Part shown: in pieces, positions 31,597 to 43,067 of the stretch | How the letters are laid out: the number at the start of each line of letters is the position of its first letter | Position numbering within the stretch: the stretch's first letter is position 1 | Origin: Portulaca oleracea | Lineage: Eukaryota; Streptophyta; Magnoliopsida; Caryophyllales; Portulacaceae | Length of the DNA: 64,000 nucleotides | Direction of reading: 5' to 3' | Assembly (NCBI GenBank): GCA_029582165.1 | Contig: CM055870.1 | Span: 2,753,332 to 2,817,331 of the forward strand | The notes under the pieces: generated by a model | The model's database searches: none | What the model was told of the DNA's origin: nothing | The model's input: the letters and a program-made list of their open reading frames with translations, nothing else | Program-made: the position numbers and the translations under genes

Positions 31597-34401
31597 ATGG
31601 CTCCAGCTAGTAAAGCAGAGAAGAAAGCTGCTGTTGATGCGGCTGCTTGGATGTTCAATGTTGTTACATCGGTGGGGATTATTATGGTCAATAAAGCTCT
31701 AATGGCCACATATGGCTTCAGTTTCGGTAAACATCTGGTCTTCTCTTACATATGGGCCAAATGAATTGCGAGGAACAAGAAGAATTGTGTCTGACCATCT
31801 GTGAATGAATAATTAATTAGTAAATGTAGGAGTGGTACAGATTGAATTTACTTAATTGTTTAAAATTTGAGTCATAAATGAGGCTATGAACTCCTTATTC
31901 TCTGTCCTTTTCATTCACAGACCATACAAATGTATGCTGACGCCATTAGGGCATTGCTCTTATCTGACCTTTTCCAATTTCCATATAGCATTCGTATATG
32001 TTTTTCTCTTTCTTGTAAAACAGCAATTGGGGCATTCCTCTAATGACCATACATAGGCTATCAGCTAATTTTTGTTTAGAATATTTTTGAATTCAGTAGA
32101 AATCTTCCAGAAAGTAACAGTGTTTACGGTACATTTTGCAGCCACTACTTTGACTGGCTTACACTTTGTCGCCACAACTTTAATGACGTGTGTCCTGAGA
32201 TGGCTTGGATACATCCAAACTTCTCATTTACCATTGCCTGATCTGCTGAAGTTTGTCATATTTGCGAACTTCTCAATTGTTGGAATGAATATTAGTCTCA
32301 TGTGGAATTCAGTAGGATTCTACCAGGTATAACTCGATTGCTTTGAGTTCCTTTTTCCATCTCAGAATCAGTCAATTTGGAGTTAATAACTCCTATTTCT
32401 TTGTAGATTGCAAAATTGAGTATGATCCCTGTATCCTGCCTGTTGGAGATTGTGCTCGACAAAGTTCGTTACTCCAGAGACACGAAGCTCAGCATAGGAC
32501 TTGTCCTTGTAGGTGTTGGTGTCTGCACTGTTACTGATGTCAGTGTAAATGCTAAAGGTTTCATTGCTGCCTTTGTTGCAGTTTGGAGCACTTCTTTGCA
32601 GCAATATGTAAGTCCTGCTTCCCATATGTTTCATCTACTCAGCTGTACATGAAAGTTTGATAAAGAAAAAGGATAGTGTGGCCGTGGACTGGATATTCTG
32701 TCTATGCTCTTTTAGTTGACACTATAGATCTTGTCATTACATGATGCTGTGGGGTCTTGTGTCCAACTGATGCTTCCATTCTGATTGGCCCTTGTAATGA
32801 ATGGCCACAGATCTCATAATGAAAAAGAAAACCAGATCTCATAATGGATATTCTGAATAATGTACATGTGTATGAGTAAGGCTGTCAAGAAACTGTCCAA
32901 CCTGAATACTTGATTCAGTCCAACCCGGAAAAACCCAGTTATGGTCAGGGGATTTCTGTTGTTAGAACCTGATTTAAACCCGAGTCTAGGCTTCAGCAAA
33001 TTGTCCCGACCCAAAAATGCCGCAAAAAACAGGCCATTGGACATCAAGTTTTGTCCCGTGTCCGATTTGGCTGGACCCGAAATGACCTGAACTCAAATTT
33101 TCGACAACTGTATATAGAGTTCCCACTGAAAGGAAAGGTAATTTGCTCAGACTATTTGCATGAGATTTACATTTACCACATCATCCACAAAGGCATATCC
33201 CATAGCACTGATTATAGACTGATATAATTGAACAATGCAGAAGCAGTTATTCTGCCATCTTCTCATAAACTTCTCCCTTTATATCTGGTATTCAGTTGCT
33301 GCCTGCCAGGATTTTAGCCATACTTACTTCATGCCTTTGTAATGAATTTCTGCCTGAAAAACATTGATCAATGTTGTGGCTTCAGACCTTTTCTTTTATA
33401 ACGTTGCAGCAGTTTGACTAGTGATTCCAGGAAAGTTTGCACATACGTGCTTCGATGTACAATGAAAGCCTTTTCTCTATAGGATTCTTGTTCAGATACA
33501 ATTATTAGACTTGCAATTATTTGTTCCCCTTTCTGCGTTTGTGGATAAGTCCATTGATAACTTTGTACGCTGCAGTTTATGTTCCCTTGTATTCTGAAGT
33601 TTGACTTCTGTATCCGTTGACGTTGCAGTATGTACACCATCTTCAAAAGAAGTATTCTCTCAGTTCTTTCAGCCTACTGGGTCATACTGCTCCAGCACAG
33701 GCTGCATCCCTCCTTCTCGTGGGTCCATTCCTTGATTACTGGTTGACAGGCAAAAGAATCGATACATTCAACTATACTATAACATCTGTGGTGAGTACAA
33801 GTTCCCTTTATAGCCATCATACTTTTTGCAGCAAGTCTTATGTGAGACAGCCTCACCATAAACTTAACTACGTACAACTTTGCATTCTTATTAAGTCATT
33901 CCAACATTACTTATTAGTCGAGTAAAATGTTAAAAAGTCACCCTAAAACTCTGTAAGAAACCCGTCTCATGATAATTTTATGTGAGGCAGTCTCAACCTA
34001 AAATTTGCGTGCCTTTTGAACCTCTACATACTTTTCTCACCGTGATGACTTCTCAAAATAACATGCTTGCCATCCCTCTGCAGATCTTTATAACTGTTTC
34101 ATGCACAATCGCAATCGGAACAAATCTGAGCCAGTTCATCTGCATTGGAAGATTCACAGCAGTCTCCTTCCAAGTACTCGGCCATATGAAGACAATCTTT
34201 GTGCTGATTCTAGGGTTCATCTTCTTCGGTAAAGAGGGCCTAAATCTTCACGTTGTCGTGGGGATGATCCTTGCTGTTTTGGGAATGATTTGGTACAGCA
34301 ATGCCTCCACCAAGCCAGGAGGGAAAGAGCGCAGGAGCCTCTCCTTGCCGAAGCAGCAAAAACACGCGTCTGATTCCTCAGAACTCGATGAAAAAGACTG
34401 A
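31597..34401 (+). CDS. URGT: UDP-rhamnose/UDP-galactose transporter (URGT/KT clade)
   Basis: Five exons in phase: 31597-31726, 32142-32326, 32407-32607, 33629-33790 and 34084-34401, giving 331 aa. All introns are GT..AG. It belongs to the triose-phosphate/nucleotide-sugar transporter superfamily, which moves UDP-sugars from cytosol into the Golgi for pectin and RG-I synthesis. The sequence has about ten hydrophobic segments. Clade landmarks are [82 protein letters not shown] and [18 protein letters not shown]. The C-terminal tail is hydrophilic ([18 protein letters not shown]). It closely resembles the Arabidopsis URGT group, but I cannot assign a member number. Intron 3 contains a degenerate hAT-like segment (32876-33115). 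Confidence 0.93.
32876..33115. repeat. Degenerate hAT-like MITE in transporter intron 3
   Basis: Starts with GGCTGTCAAGAAACTGTCCAA and contains several scattered CCCGA, TTGTCCCG and GGACCCGAAATGACC motifs, like the CGGGTC-rich interiors at 29268 and 54671. Ends poorly defined. Confidence 0.35.
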
Positions 34402-35130
34402 CCCCCCTATTTGAGAATGAGATTGTGTGCTTCGACTTAAAATCTGGGTTCTACCCCTATAATATGTTGATCATTGCTTCGAGCTGTGCATTTTTGTAAT
34501 TTTATTGAATCACATTATATATATTCTGAAGTAGATGAGATGGGTTCATATCCCTCATACGACAAATTTCCTATCTGATTTTGTTTGTTATTGTTATAAT
34601 TTATAGCTGTATTCTTTTGGCGCTTTTGCCCCACACAGATGTCCCAATTCAATATAAAACAGATCCATCTTTCAACCTTTTCATGCAGGTTCAATTCTTG
34701 GTAAAAACAAAATATTTTCTTTGCATAAGAATTGTGGGATTGATGGAGGACCGTTCTTGTCATAGACAGTTTGATACCCCTATTAATTATCTATAACCTG
34801 TAAATCGTAATGGTGGTTATGCTTGAGATAAGGCTCCAATACGCAGGCCTACTTACTCTTCAAAAGAAGTCGCAATTCAAATAGGATGGATTTATGCAGG
34901 TAATTGTGCAAAGGCTTGGGTCATGCCCTTTTGATTAATATCTGAACATTCTTTGGGCACTCAAGAAATCAGCATTATCCTAATGAATCAAATTTAACAG
35001 CTTCTGGCTACAAAAAAATCCACCTAAAACACACTAAGAAAGACATGCTCCTAGACATACATGAACACAATTTGCTTAGAAGCCCTAACGAGAAGACAAA
35101 CTCCCAAGTGCTATTTACTGAAAAGTTTCC
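34402..35130. other. Intergenic between convergent URGT and MOG1 genes
   Basis: Presumed 3' UTRs of both genes; nothing else recognisable. Confidence 0.5.
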
Positions 35131-37679
35131 TCAGGCTTGAAAGAGACTCCAATCATTGACTTTGAAGCTAGAGACAGCGAGCTTGAATACTTCAGACATT
35201 GGCATGCATCCAGCTTGTTCAGCAGGTGTTGGAGTGCCAGCCCCAACAGTAGTAGCGCTTTCACTCAGCGGACTGGAAAAAAACCCCCGAAAGATTTTCA
35301 GCAGTCAAAATAGGATCCAACCACAATAACAAACCCCAGTATAATCCCACTAACGCGAGGTTGGAGGGGATCTAGATGTCGGCCTCCATGCAGAGCAGTG
35401 CATGAAGAGGCCGATTCTGGCAGACCAAAGGACAAAAACCTTTGAAAAGCGATACACTTTACACTGCTAGAAGTGCCAAACATTTATGCATATGAAACAG
35501 CAAATTGTCAAACTTACTTTATAACAATCGGCTCATAGGCAGTGATCAGGACATCTGTGCCAACTTCTTTGAGGCGTAGATTAGCCAAATAAACCTGCAT
35601 ATATCACAGGAAAGCCTCAAGTTTGAACCCTAGAGGATCCAATAATCTCTTATGCGATACTGACATTTGAACCCTCATAGCCCTGCCTTGGGAACCCAGC
35701 TTATGGGATATGATGAATTTGGAAAGAGCAAGAGAAGAGACACTTACCCGTACAATGTTCTGAGCTTCTCTTCCTTGTCGTCCCTTGGAAATGGCCTGCA
35801 TAATCAAGACAAAACACTTCTGCATAAAAAACAGAAATAGGGTCTAACCAAACCTACAGTGTGTTAATCCCCACCCCAATAGCATACATACCAAATCCCA
35901 AAAGCAACAGTGACTAAAACAATGCCCTCCATCAACTTTTATTAGCAGATGAGGTTTCTAGGGCCAGCGTCATAACTCAAGAAACAAGTGTTGGACAAAA
36001 AGCTCCCCACCACTAGTAAGCAAGATTATTGGATTGTACCTGAAATTTCCTCTATCAACCTCGATGCAAGAGGTTAAGTCGGGCCAATACTAAGGCTAGG
36101 GCACAACAAGTAGGCCAATATGGTGGACATGCAGGCTTGTTTCAGGATACAAAGACAAATAAATGACAAAGTTCAGACTGTTCCCTATTTGAAGATCCTA
36201 GTAAAATAATCAAATGTACTCAAAGAGAACCTAGTAGACTTCAACAAGTTTAAGCAGCTACGATCTCTACTACGTACAGGGTTTAGACAGAATATGAGGT
36301 TAATTACTTACTAAACAGTTAGAGATTCGGAAACAAGAACCAGCTGCATAAGTTAGAGGACTTAGAGCTCTCTATGTTCGTTCAACAGATTTGAAATGTC
36401 ACTTTTGAGCACATATTATCAGCTACATGTTTCCCCCATTACAGTGAGAGACACAAAGTTTAACAAGACGACATATACAACAACTCCCAGCATGAAATCT
36501 CACTTATGCAGGATGTGGGGAAATCCAGATATAGGCAATTTTGTCCCTACAAGCATTACTCTCCATAGAGAGACCTATTTATATGCAGTATGGGTTCCAT
36601 TAATCCACTCATACACATGTACATTATTCGTGTAAAGTAAGATTAAAGCAAATCTATTTCCAAACCGAGAGAGGCTGAATCATGACATAACACATGTACA
36701 CTATTTATACACTTCACAGGTTCCATTACTCTACTCAATGATTGTCACATTCCTTCAAGTTTCAAAATCGATTTCGAAAGCTAAAAACTTTAAGTCTTTA
36801 ATACATACCATTTGACCAACTGCAGTGGTCACAACAGCCGGGATACCTCTGAAGCAAAGGCTAGGGGCTTGCAAAACTCCAGACTGTTCAAGCACCTGCA
36901 CTCATCACATACAGAACATTGTCAAATGCAAAATGAAGCACATCAGAACATAGTTAACAGGAACGCTTCCCGGGTCATTAGTCCCGGAATGCGGGTCACT
37001 TATTTTTACACAAACTTAGTCTAGCTTTGACTTTGGAACGCGGGTCGCAGGGGTATGTAGCGTTTCCGGTAACTATGCATCAGAATGTTACTTAGTTAGC
37101 AATCTTGCTATTAACATAATAACTTGAGATTCTCAGCACAAAACACAGGCAATCACATTTAAGAAATGAAGAGCAATTCGAGAGACTGACCATGCCACCT
37201 TCAGCATCCTGTTCCCTAGCAAGGTCCTGAAGGAACCACACTGCACTACCTTCATCTGCAACATCATGCTTCAAGTCTAGGAGCTCAACAATGATACTTT
37301 CGTCCCGATTAGGGTCAGCAAATGCTTCCTTCAATCACACACAAACAGGATAACATTCAAAATGCAGGAAAACCCCTCATAATCAGTAATAATAATTGGT
37401 GAAAAAAAGAGCAAATTTCCACATTAAACCAAACCATTCACTAACCTGGTGATCAGGGACTTCCCTGATATTGCTAAGATCCTACAAAACAAACCCCAGA
37501 ATGCATACATCTCTCACTTTTCAAATACCCATAAATTCAATCCAAATGCTGAAACGAATTCAACTCAAAATGGAACCAAAACACAAGGAATTGGGGTTGC
37601 TAACCTGAAACCTAAGAGGAAAAGTCATAGTTATGGCGCCGCCAAACAAAGGGCGCTCAGCATATGCGTGTTCTGGCAT
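35131..37679 (-). CDS. MOG1: Ran-binding MOG1 homolog (RanGRF-like)
   Basis: Seven exons in phase on the minus strand: 37679-37605, 37481-37446, 37328-37191, 36895-36809, 35795-35748, 35594-35518 and 35272-35131, giving 200 aa. MOG1 binds the GTPase Ran, promotes nucleotide release and supports nuclear protein import. Recognised by RPLFGGAITMTFPLRFQ at the start, REVPDHQEAFADPNRDESII, ELLDLKHDVADEGSAVWF, GIPAVVTTAVGQMAISKG, RQGREAQNIVRVYLANLRLK and TDVLITAYEPIVINPLSES. Plant MOG1 has the same general length and carries this C-terminal extension ending in VNDWSLFQA. Annotation sometimes lists the fold as Mog1/PsbP-like; it is not a photosystem protein. The start codon is the first ATG and directly precedes the conserved LFGGAI. 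Exon 3 uses a less usual donor (ATG/GTCAGT). Confidence 0.93.
36960..37070. repeat. Short inverted-repeat element in MOG1 intron
   Basis: GGAACGCTTCCCGGGTCA at the left is mirrored by TAGCGTTTCC at the right; GGAACGCGGGTC and GGAATGCGGGTC are repeated inside. About 110 bp, probably a small MITE. Confidence 0.4.
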
Positions 37680-38024
37680 TTTCTCAAGCTACAAACAAAC
37701 AAACAAAGCTCGCAACTTTCACAGTAGAATGATGAAAATGAACTGAATTAATAGGGTACAGTGCTGAAGAAGCGCTTTAGTTATGCATACAAAAAGAAAT
37801 CGAAGAAAAAGGACTCACTTGAAATTAGACGAATTTGTTCTGCGTTCAACAGGAAAGGGAAAATCTTTGAAAGAGAATCTGAAAGTGGGGTGCAGAAATT
37901 GCAAATTCTGCTCGAAGTGTCTGGAATTTTCATGCGGCCTTCTTCATAGTTCATACATTTGCTGCAAAATTAAGCTAAGAAAACAAAAAATAACCAAAAA
38001 AAGAGGTGGGAAAGCTTTCTCTAA

Positions 38025-38096
38025 TATCAGAGCCAGGTTTCGATCCTGGGACCTGTGGGTTATGGGCCCACCACGCTTCCGCTGCGCCACTCTGAT
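38025..38096 (-). tRNA. Initiator tRNA-Met (CAT)
   Basis: 72 nt including the discriminator A. Acceptor ATCAGAG/CTCTGAT begins with the A-U first pair typical of eukaryotic initiators. D-arm GCGCAGCGGAAGCGT, anticodon loop CCCATAA, and T-arm CCAGGATCGAAACCTGG with the initiator-type AUCGAAA loop. A T7 run lies about 25-30 bases downstream. Sits between the divergent MOG1 and CUL3 genes. Confidence 0.97.
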
Positions 38097-38686
38097 TTGT
38101 TGTTAACTTTTCCCCCCTGTATTATTTATACTTTTTGAGGTAAATTTTGGCCTACCCGAATTTTATAACAAAACTTAACCAGCTGATCCATACAATATAC
38201 TGGGCCTTGGAATTGGGCCTTTTGGGCTTGCAGTAATACTTTGGTAAAAATCTAAAAATAAAAAAAAAAGAAAAGAAGGGGCGTCGTCTTTCTCCTTAAT
38301 ACTTCGCATTACAGTCACAGAGCAACCTCCTCCCATCGTTTCTCTCTCTACCCCCCCCTCTCTCTCTAAAACCTCCCTCGAAGGTTCCCCAGCATCCATT
38401 CAACCGCCCCTTTCTCTCTCTACCCCTCCCTCTCTTTCTCTCTCTAAACCTCGCCGATTCATCCTTCTTCGATCGTCCCCTCCTCCCCCAATTCGCCAAA
38501 CCCTAGCTTTTCTCTTGATTGATTGAGCTTCTTCCCCTGCTCAGATCTTCGGATATGGCGGAGAATCGCGATTCTTCGATGGCCTTGATTTGGTTCTTCA
38601 ATTGATGGGTTTTGCTTTGCTTTTCGATTTTCGTGGAAGATTTGATTGAATTTTTTAGGTTTTGGTGTGGAGATTGAGGGGTGAGG
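38097..38686. other. CUL3 promoter and 5' leader
   Basis: Positions 38340-38450 are strongly CT-rich (repeated CTCTCTCTA), as in many plant leaders. TTTTTTAG/G at 38658 could be a leader-intron acceptor. No coding sequence. Confidence 0.4.
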
Positions 38687-41543
38687 ATGAGTAATCAGAA
38701 GAAGAAGACGTTTCATATTGAGGCGTTCAAGCATAGGGTGGTTGTCGATCCCAAATACGCTGATAAAACTTGGAAGATATTAGAGCACGCTATCCATGAG
38801 ATTTACAATCATAATGCAAGTGGTCTGAGTTTCGAGGAGCTCTACAGGTTAATCTGCTTATATGTGGAATTTCATTTCTTTTATGCTAAGCTTGCGGATT
38901 ATCTAAGTTGTTTTCGTTGATGCTTGTGAATTGATTTAACCAAGATGTTTATTATTGCACAAATGATGTTTTTGATGATATTGCTGCTTGTATGAAATGA
39001 AATTGCTTTGCTTATGCTTAGCAGAGGGCTAGAGGGGTATCCAGTGGTTTTCAGGGAATGTAAATGCTTATAAATTGATACAACCTAGATGATTATGATT
39101 GTGCAAATGTTGTTTGCTGAACTTTTGTTTGAAGTTGGTTTATAGATTTCAATGTTTCCAGGACTGACTCATATTCTGGTTGATCCTATCATTCTCCTAG
39201 TATCAGGATGAGGATCTGTAGGGGCTAAATGATGCTTCAGGAAATGTTCACTTTTCAAGGATGCCCTTGCATCTAAAATGAAGCTTGAAGCTGGTTTTGC
39301 TGCATTCCTAGGGTTTCATTTGCTTAATTCCATCTAGGTTGTCAAATTTGTATATGATTGGAGTCCCTCTATACTTCGTTAAAATTTGAGGAATTTAGCA
39401 CTTTTGATAATTAAGCTTGGGGCCTCCCCTTGTTGTGTCATCCTTTGTGGAAAATATTTTATTTCTCGCACATACCCTGATTTCTTGTCAATTTGTTTCC
39501 AGAAATGCTTACAATATGGTTCTCCACAAATATGGTGAGAAGCTGTATTCAGGGCTTGTCACAACAATGAGCGCACATTTGAGGGAAATATCGAAGTCCA
39601 TAGAAGATGCCCAAGGAGGTTCCTTTCTTGAAGAGCTGAACAGAAAGTGGACTGACCATAACAAAGCCTTACAGATGATCCGGGACATACTGATGTACAT
39701 GGACAGAACGTTTGTTCCTAGCACTCATAAGACTCCCGTTTATGAGCTTGGGTTGAATTTATGGAGAGACTATGTTATCCGTTCCAGCAGTATCCAGACA
39801 AGGCTTTTAAACACTCTCCTTGAGCTAATTTTGAGAGAACGAACTGGGGAAGTTATCAACAGGGGGCTTATGCGGAATATAATAAAGATGCTGACGGATT
39901 TAGGGTCTTCTGTATATCAGGACGACTTTGAGAAGCCATTTCTTGAGGTTTCTGCCAACTTTTATCAGGTTGAATCCCAGCGATTCATTGAGAGTTGTGA
40001 TTGTGGTGACTACCTGAAAAAGGCCGAGAGACGTCTGAATGAAGAAATCGAGAGGGTTTCCCATTATCTGAACGTCACAAGCGAAAACAAGATAACTGCT
40101 GTAGTTGATAGGGAGATGATTGCTAACCACATGCTAAGGCTAGTCCACATGGAGAATTCAGGCCTTGTTAACATGTTCCTTGATGACAAATACGAAGACC
40201 TGGGACGAATGTACAACTTGTTTCGCCGGGTTGACAATGGTCTCAGTACCATCCGGGATGTGATGACATCTCACATAAGAGAAACCGGTAAGCAGCTTGT
40301 TACTGATCCAGAGAGAGTCAAGGATCCGGTGGAGTTTGTTCAGCGTCTCTTGGATGAGAAAGACAAGTACGATAAGATTATAAGCCAGGCTTTCAACAAT
40401 GACAAAACTTTCCAGAATGCATTGAATTCATCATTTGAATTCTTCATCAATCTGAACCCCCGCTCGCCCGAGTACATCTCTCTGTTTGTGGACGATAAAC
40501 TCCGCAAGGGCATCAAGGGTGTTACCGAAGACGACGTAGAAGTTGTGCTCGATAAAGTCATGATGCTGTTCCGCTACCTGCAGGAGAAAGATGTGTTTGA
40601 GAAGTACTACAAACAGCATCTGGCCAAGCGACTTCTGTCAGGAAAAACCGTGTCTGATGATGCTGAGAGAAGCCTGATAGTTAAGCTCAAGACCGAATGT
40701 GGCTACCAGTTCACTTCCAAACTCGAGGGAATGTTCACCGACATGAAGACTTCTCAGGACACAGTGCAGGGATTTTACGCAGCCCACGGCGCTGAGCTGG
40801 CCGATGCTCCCACTCTGGTTGTTCATGTTCTAACCACGGGGTCCTGGCCCACCCAGCCTAGTATCCCGTGCAACCTGCCTTCTGAGCTGTCAGCACTCTG
40901 CGAGAAGTTCCGATCGTACTACCTCGGGACCCACACCGGGCGAAGATTATCCTGGCAGACAAACATGGGAACTGCCGATATAAAGGCAACCTTTGGAAAG
41001 GGCCAGAAGCACGAGCTGAATGTCTCGACATACCAAATGTGTGTCCTCATGCTCTTCAACAACGCCGATAAACTTAGTTACAAGGAGATCGAGCAGGCCA
41101 CCGAGATCCCCGCCACAGAGCTCAAGAGGTGCTTGCAATCTCTCGCATGTGTTAAGGGGAAAAACGTCCTCAGAAAGGAGCCGATGAGCAAGGACATTGA
41201 CGAGAACGACACCTTCTTGTTCAATGACAAGTTCACAAGCAAACTGTTCAAGGTGAAGATAGGGACAGTGGTGGCACAAAAAGAATCAGAACCGGAGAAA
41301 CTAGAGACAAGGCAAAGGGTGGAGGAGGATAGAAAGCCACAGATAGAGGCAGCTATAGTGAGGATAATGAAATCGAGGAGAGTGTTGGATCACAACAATA
41401 TCATTACAGAGGTGACAAAACAGTTGCAGGCGCGTTTCCTGCCCAACCCGGTGGAGATAAAGAAGCGTATAGAGTCCCTCATCGAGCGTGAGTTCTTGGA
41501 GAGGGACAGTGCCGACAGGAAATTGTATCGGTACCTTGCTTGA
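38687..41543 (+). CDS. CUL3: Cullin-3 ubiquitin-ligase scaffold
   Basis: Two exons, 38687-38847 and 39503-41543, with AG/A joining the AGA codon across the intron; 733 aa (Arabidopsis CUL3A is 732). CUL3 bridges BTB-domain substrate receptors and the RBX1 RING protein in the nucleus and cytosol. The N-terminus reads KKKTFHIEAFKHRVVVDPKY, the CUL3-specific BTB-binding region. The cullin-homology domain includes FRYLQEKDVFEKYYKQHLAK, KLKTECGYQFTSKLEGMF and GSWPTQPS. The neddylation site is in IVRIMKSRRVLDHNN, with the acceptor lysine at about residue 677, followed by the winged-helix end KKRIESLIEREFLERD and the typical RYLA C-terminus. No frame damage. The two-exon structure agrees with plant CUL3 genes. 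Confidence 0.97.
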
Positions 41544-41928
41544 GTTGTCGGCTTTTAGCAGTTAGCTGTTTGAGGTCACTGGTCTTTTCGTGTTAAATGC
41601 TGAAAACTGGAATTATTCAATGATGTATCTTATACACTGATTAGTGACCCAAGTAGCATGAAAATTTCATCTGCTCGCTGAGCTTTTTAAGGTTTGTTGA
41701 GCTTCGGTTGCCCCCTGCTTCATGTGGTAGTTGCTTTGTTTTGTTTCTATAAGCAAGAATTGAACAGGATAATGATATCAAAGACTTGGTTGATTTTATT
41801 AGGGTATTATTTATTCTCATTGTAGCGGCCTATGGTTCTCAATCTTATAACTGATAGTATTTATTATTTAAAAAATTAGTGTTAAAAGTCATAAGAAATA
41901 TGAATTTGGTAAAAAGTAAGACGCATAA

Positions 41929-42169
41929 GGCCCTGTTTTTTTCTGCGGTTGGCGAACTGCAGTACCACAGCATACCACAATTTGTCACAACTCACCACAC
42001 TTTATCACAAATCATTACTTTTCTCTCCCCTCACTTTTCTCCTCTACTTTTTACATTCTCTCCTCACCTACCCCACATAGCAATAATCTACCACAATTTC
42101 ACCACCTACCACAATTCCACCACACCTCACCACACCATACCGCAAAATACCGCATAAAAGAACAGGGCC
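41929..42169. mobile_element. Harbinger/Tourist-like MITE
   Basis: 241 bp. Terminal inverted repeats GGCCCTGTTTTTTTCTGCGG and, at the right in complement, GGCCCTGTTCTTTTATGCGG. Flanked by a 3-bp TAA duplication (41926-41928 and 42170-42172), the PIF/Harbinger signature. The interior is rich in ACCACA motifs. Confidence 0.8.
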
Positions 42170-42386
42170 TAAATAGTGTCCTGAGGTAAAACTCATATTA
42201 CCCTTTTCTATATTAACTGTGCTGAAACTTAGCTAGTATTACTAATCCAATCTAAATTTATCCAACTTTGCCAAATCAATCTTTTCTTTACAATGCCCAC
42301 CCGAGTCAGCTGAGTGCACCCACGATGCTTTACATATAAAAATGCAAACTTCCAGTGGTTCAAATCGACATGTGCAGATTCTTTAG

Positions 42387-42599
42387 GGTGTGTTTGATAG
42401 ATTTTCAGGAAAAATTCTTAGAAAAACTTCCCCCAGCCTCCTCCAACAAAGAATATATTTAGTATTTACGTTATTTGAGATTAAATAATGGATCCCGCAA
42501 AACAAAGCTTTCCGACCCATTATATATATTCAAACATGGGAAAGTTTATTAATTTGAAAAAGTTAACTTTCTCGACAAAATTTTTCAACCAAACGCACC
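42387..42599. repeat. MITE, GGTGCGTTTGG family, copy 1
   Basis: Left end GGTGTGTTTGATAGA, right end in complement GGTGCGTTTGGTTGAAAAA. Shares CATGGGAAA.TTT..TAA.TTGAAAAAGTT with the element at 47394. No clear target duplication. Confidence 0.6.
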
Positions 42600-43067
42600 A
42601 GTAAATTGACAAAGTGAAGCCATGCAGGCAGCCCAGCAAATACTCTTCGGTAAATGGCCAAGAGCCAAGGAATACATAAAGAAGCATTCATTATTATTAT
42701 TCATACAACAAAACCAAAATCCACATCATTACAAAGCAAAGCACCATAGGTACTTGATGCGAATACATCTCCAACATACCCCCACTCCAGAAAAAGTAAA
42801 AGGGAACTCCAGGAGGGTAGCAATTTGATCAATGAATCGAATGGGAGCTACAACAAATTGTCACAGGGTGATTTCGTTAGAAATTCCCGAAGGAGACGGT
42901 TCATCAAGCTTCTCAGAGGTTAGTCACTAGTCTTGCTCCTGCACAAAGCATAAGATCATGCTCCATGTTAGAAAGGCCAAAATCCAAGAAAAAGACAGAT
43001 ACCTTAGACGAATGAACCCCCTACCTTCATTCATGAGGAAGAATGTTTCAGTGTTTGTATATAGAAA

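Noticed and set aside
40064..41279. Several antisense open frames over CUL3
   Set aside because: Shadows of the strongly coding CUL3 exon 2.
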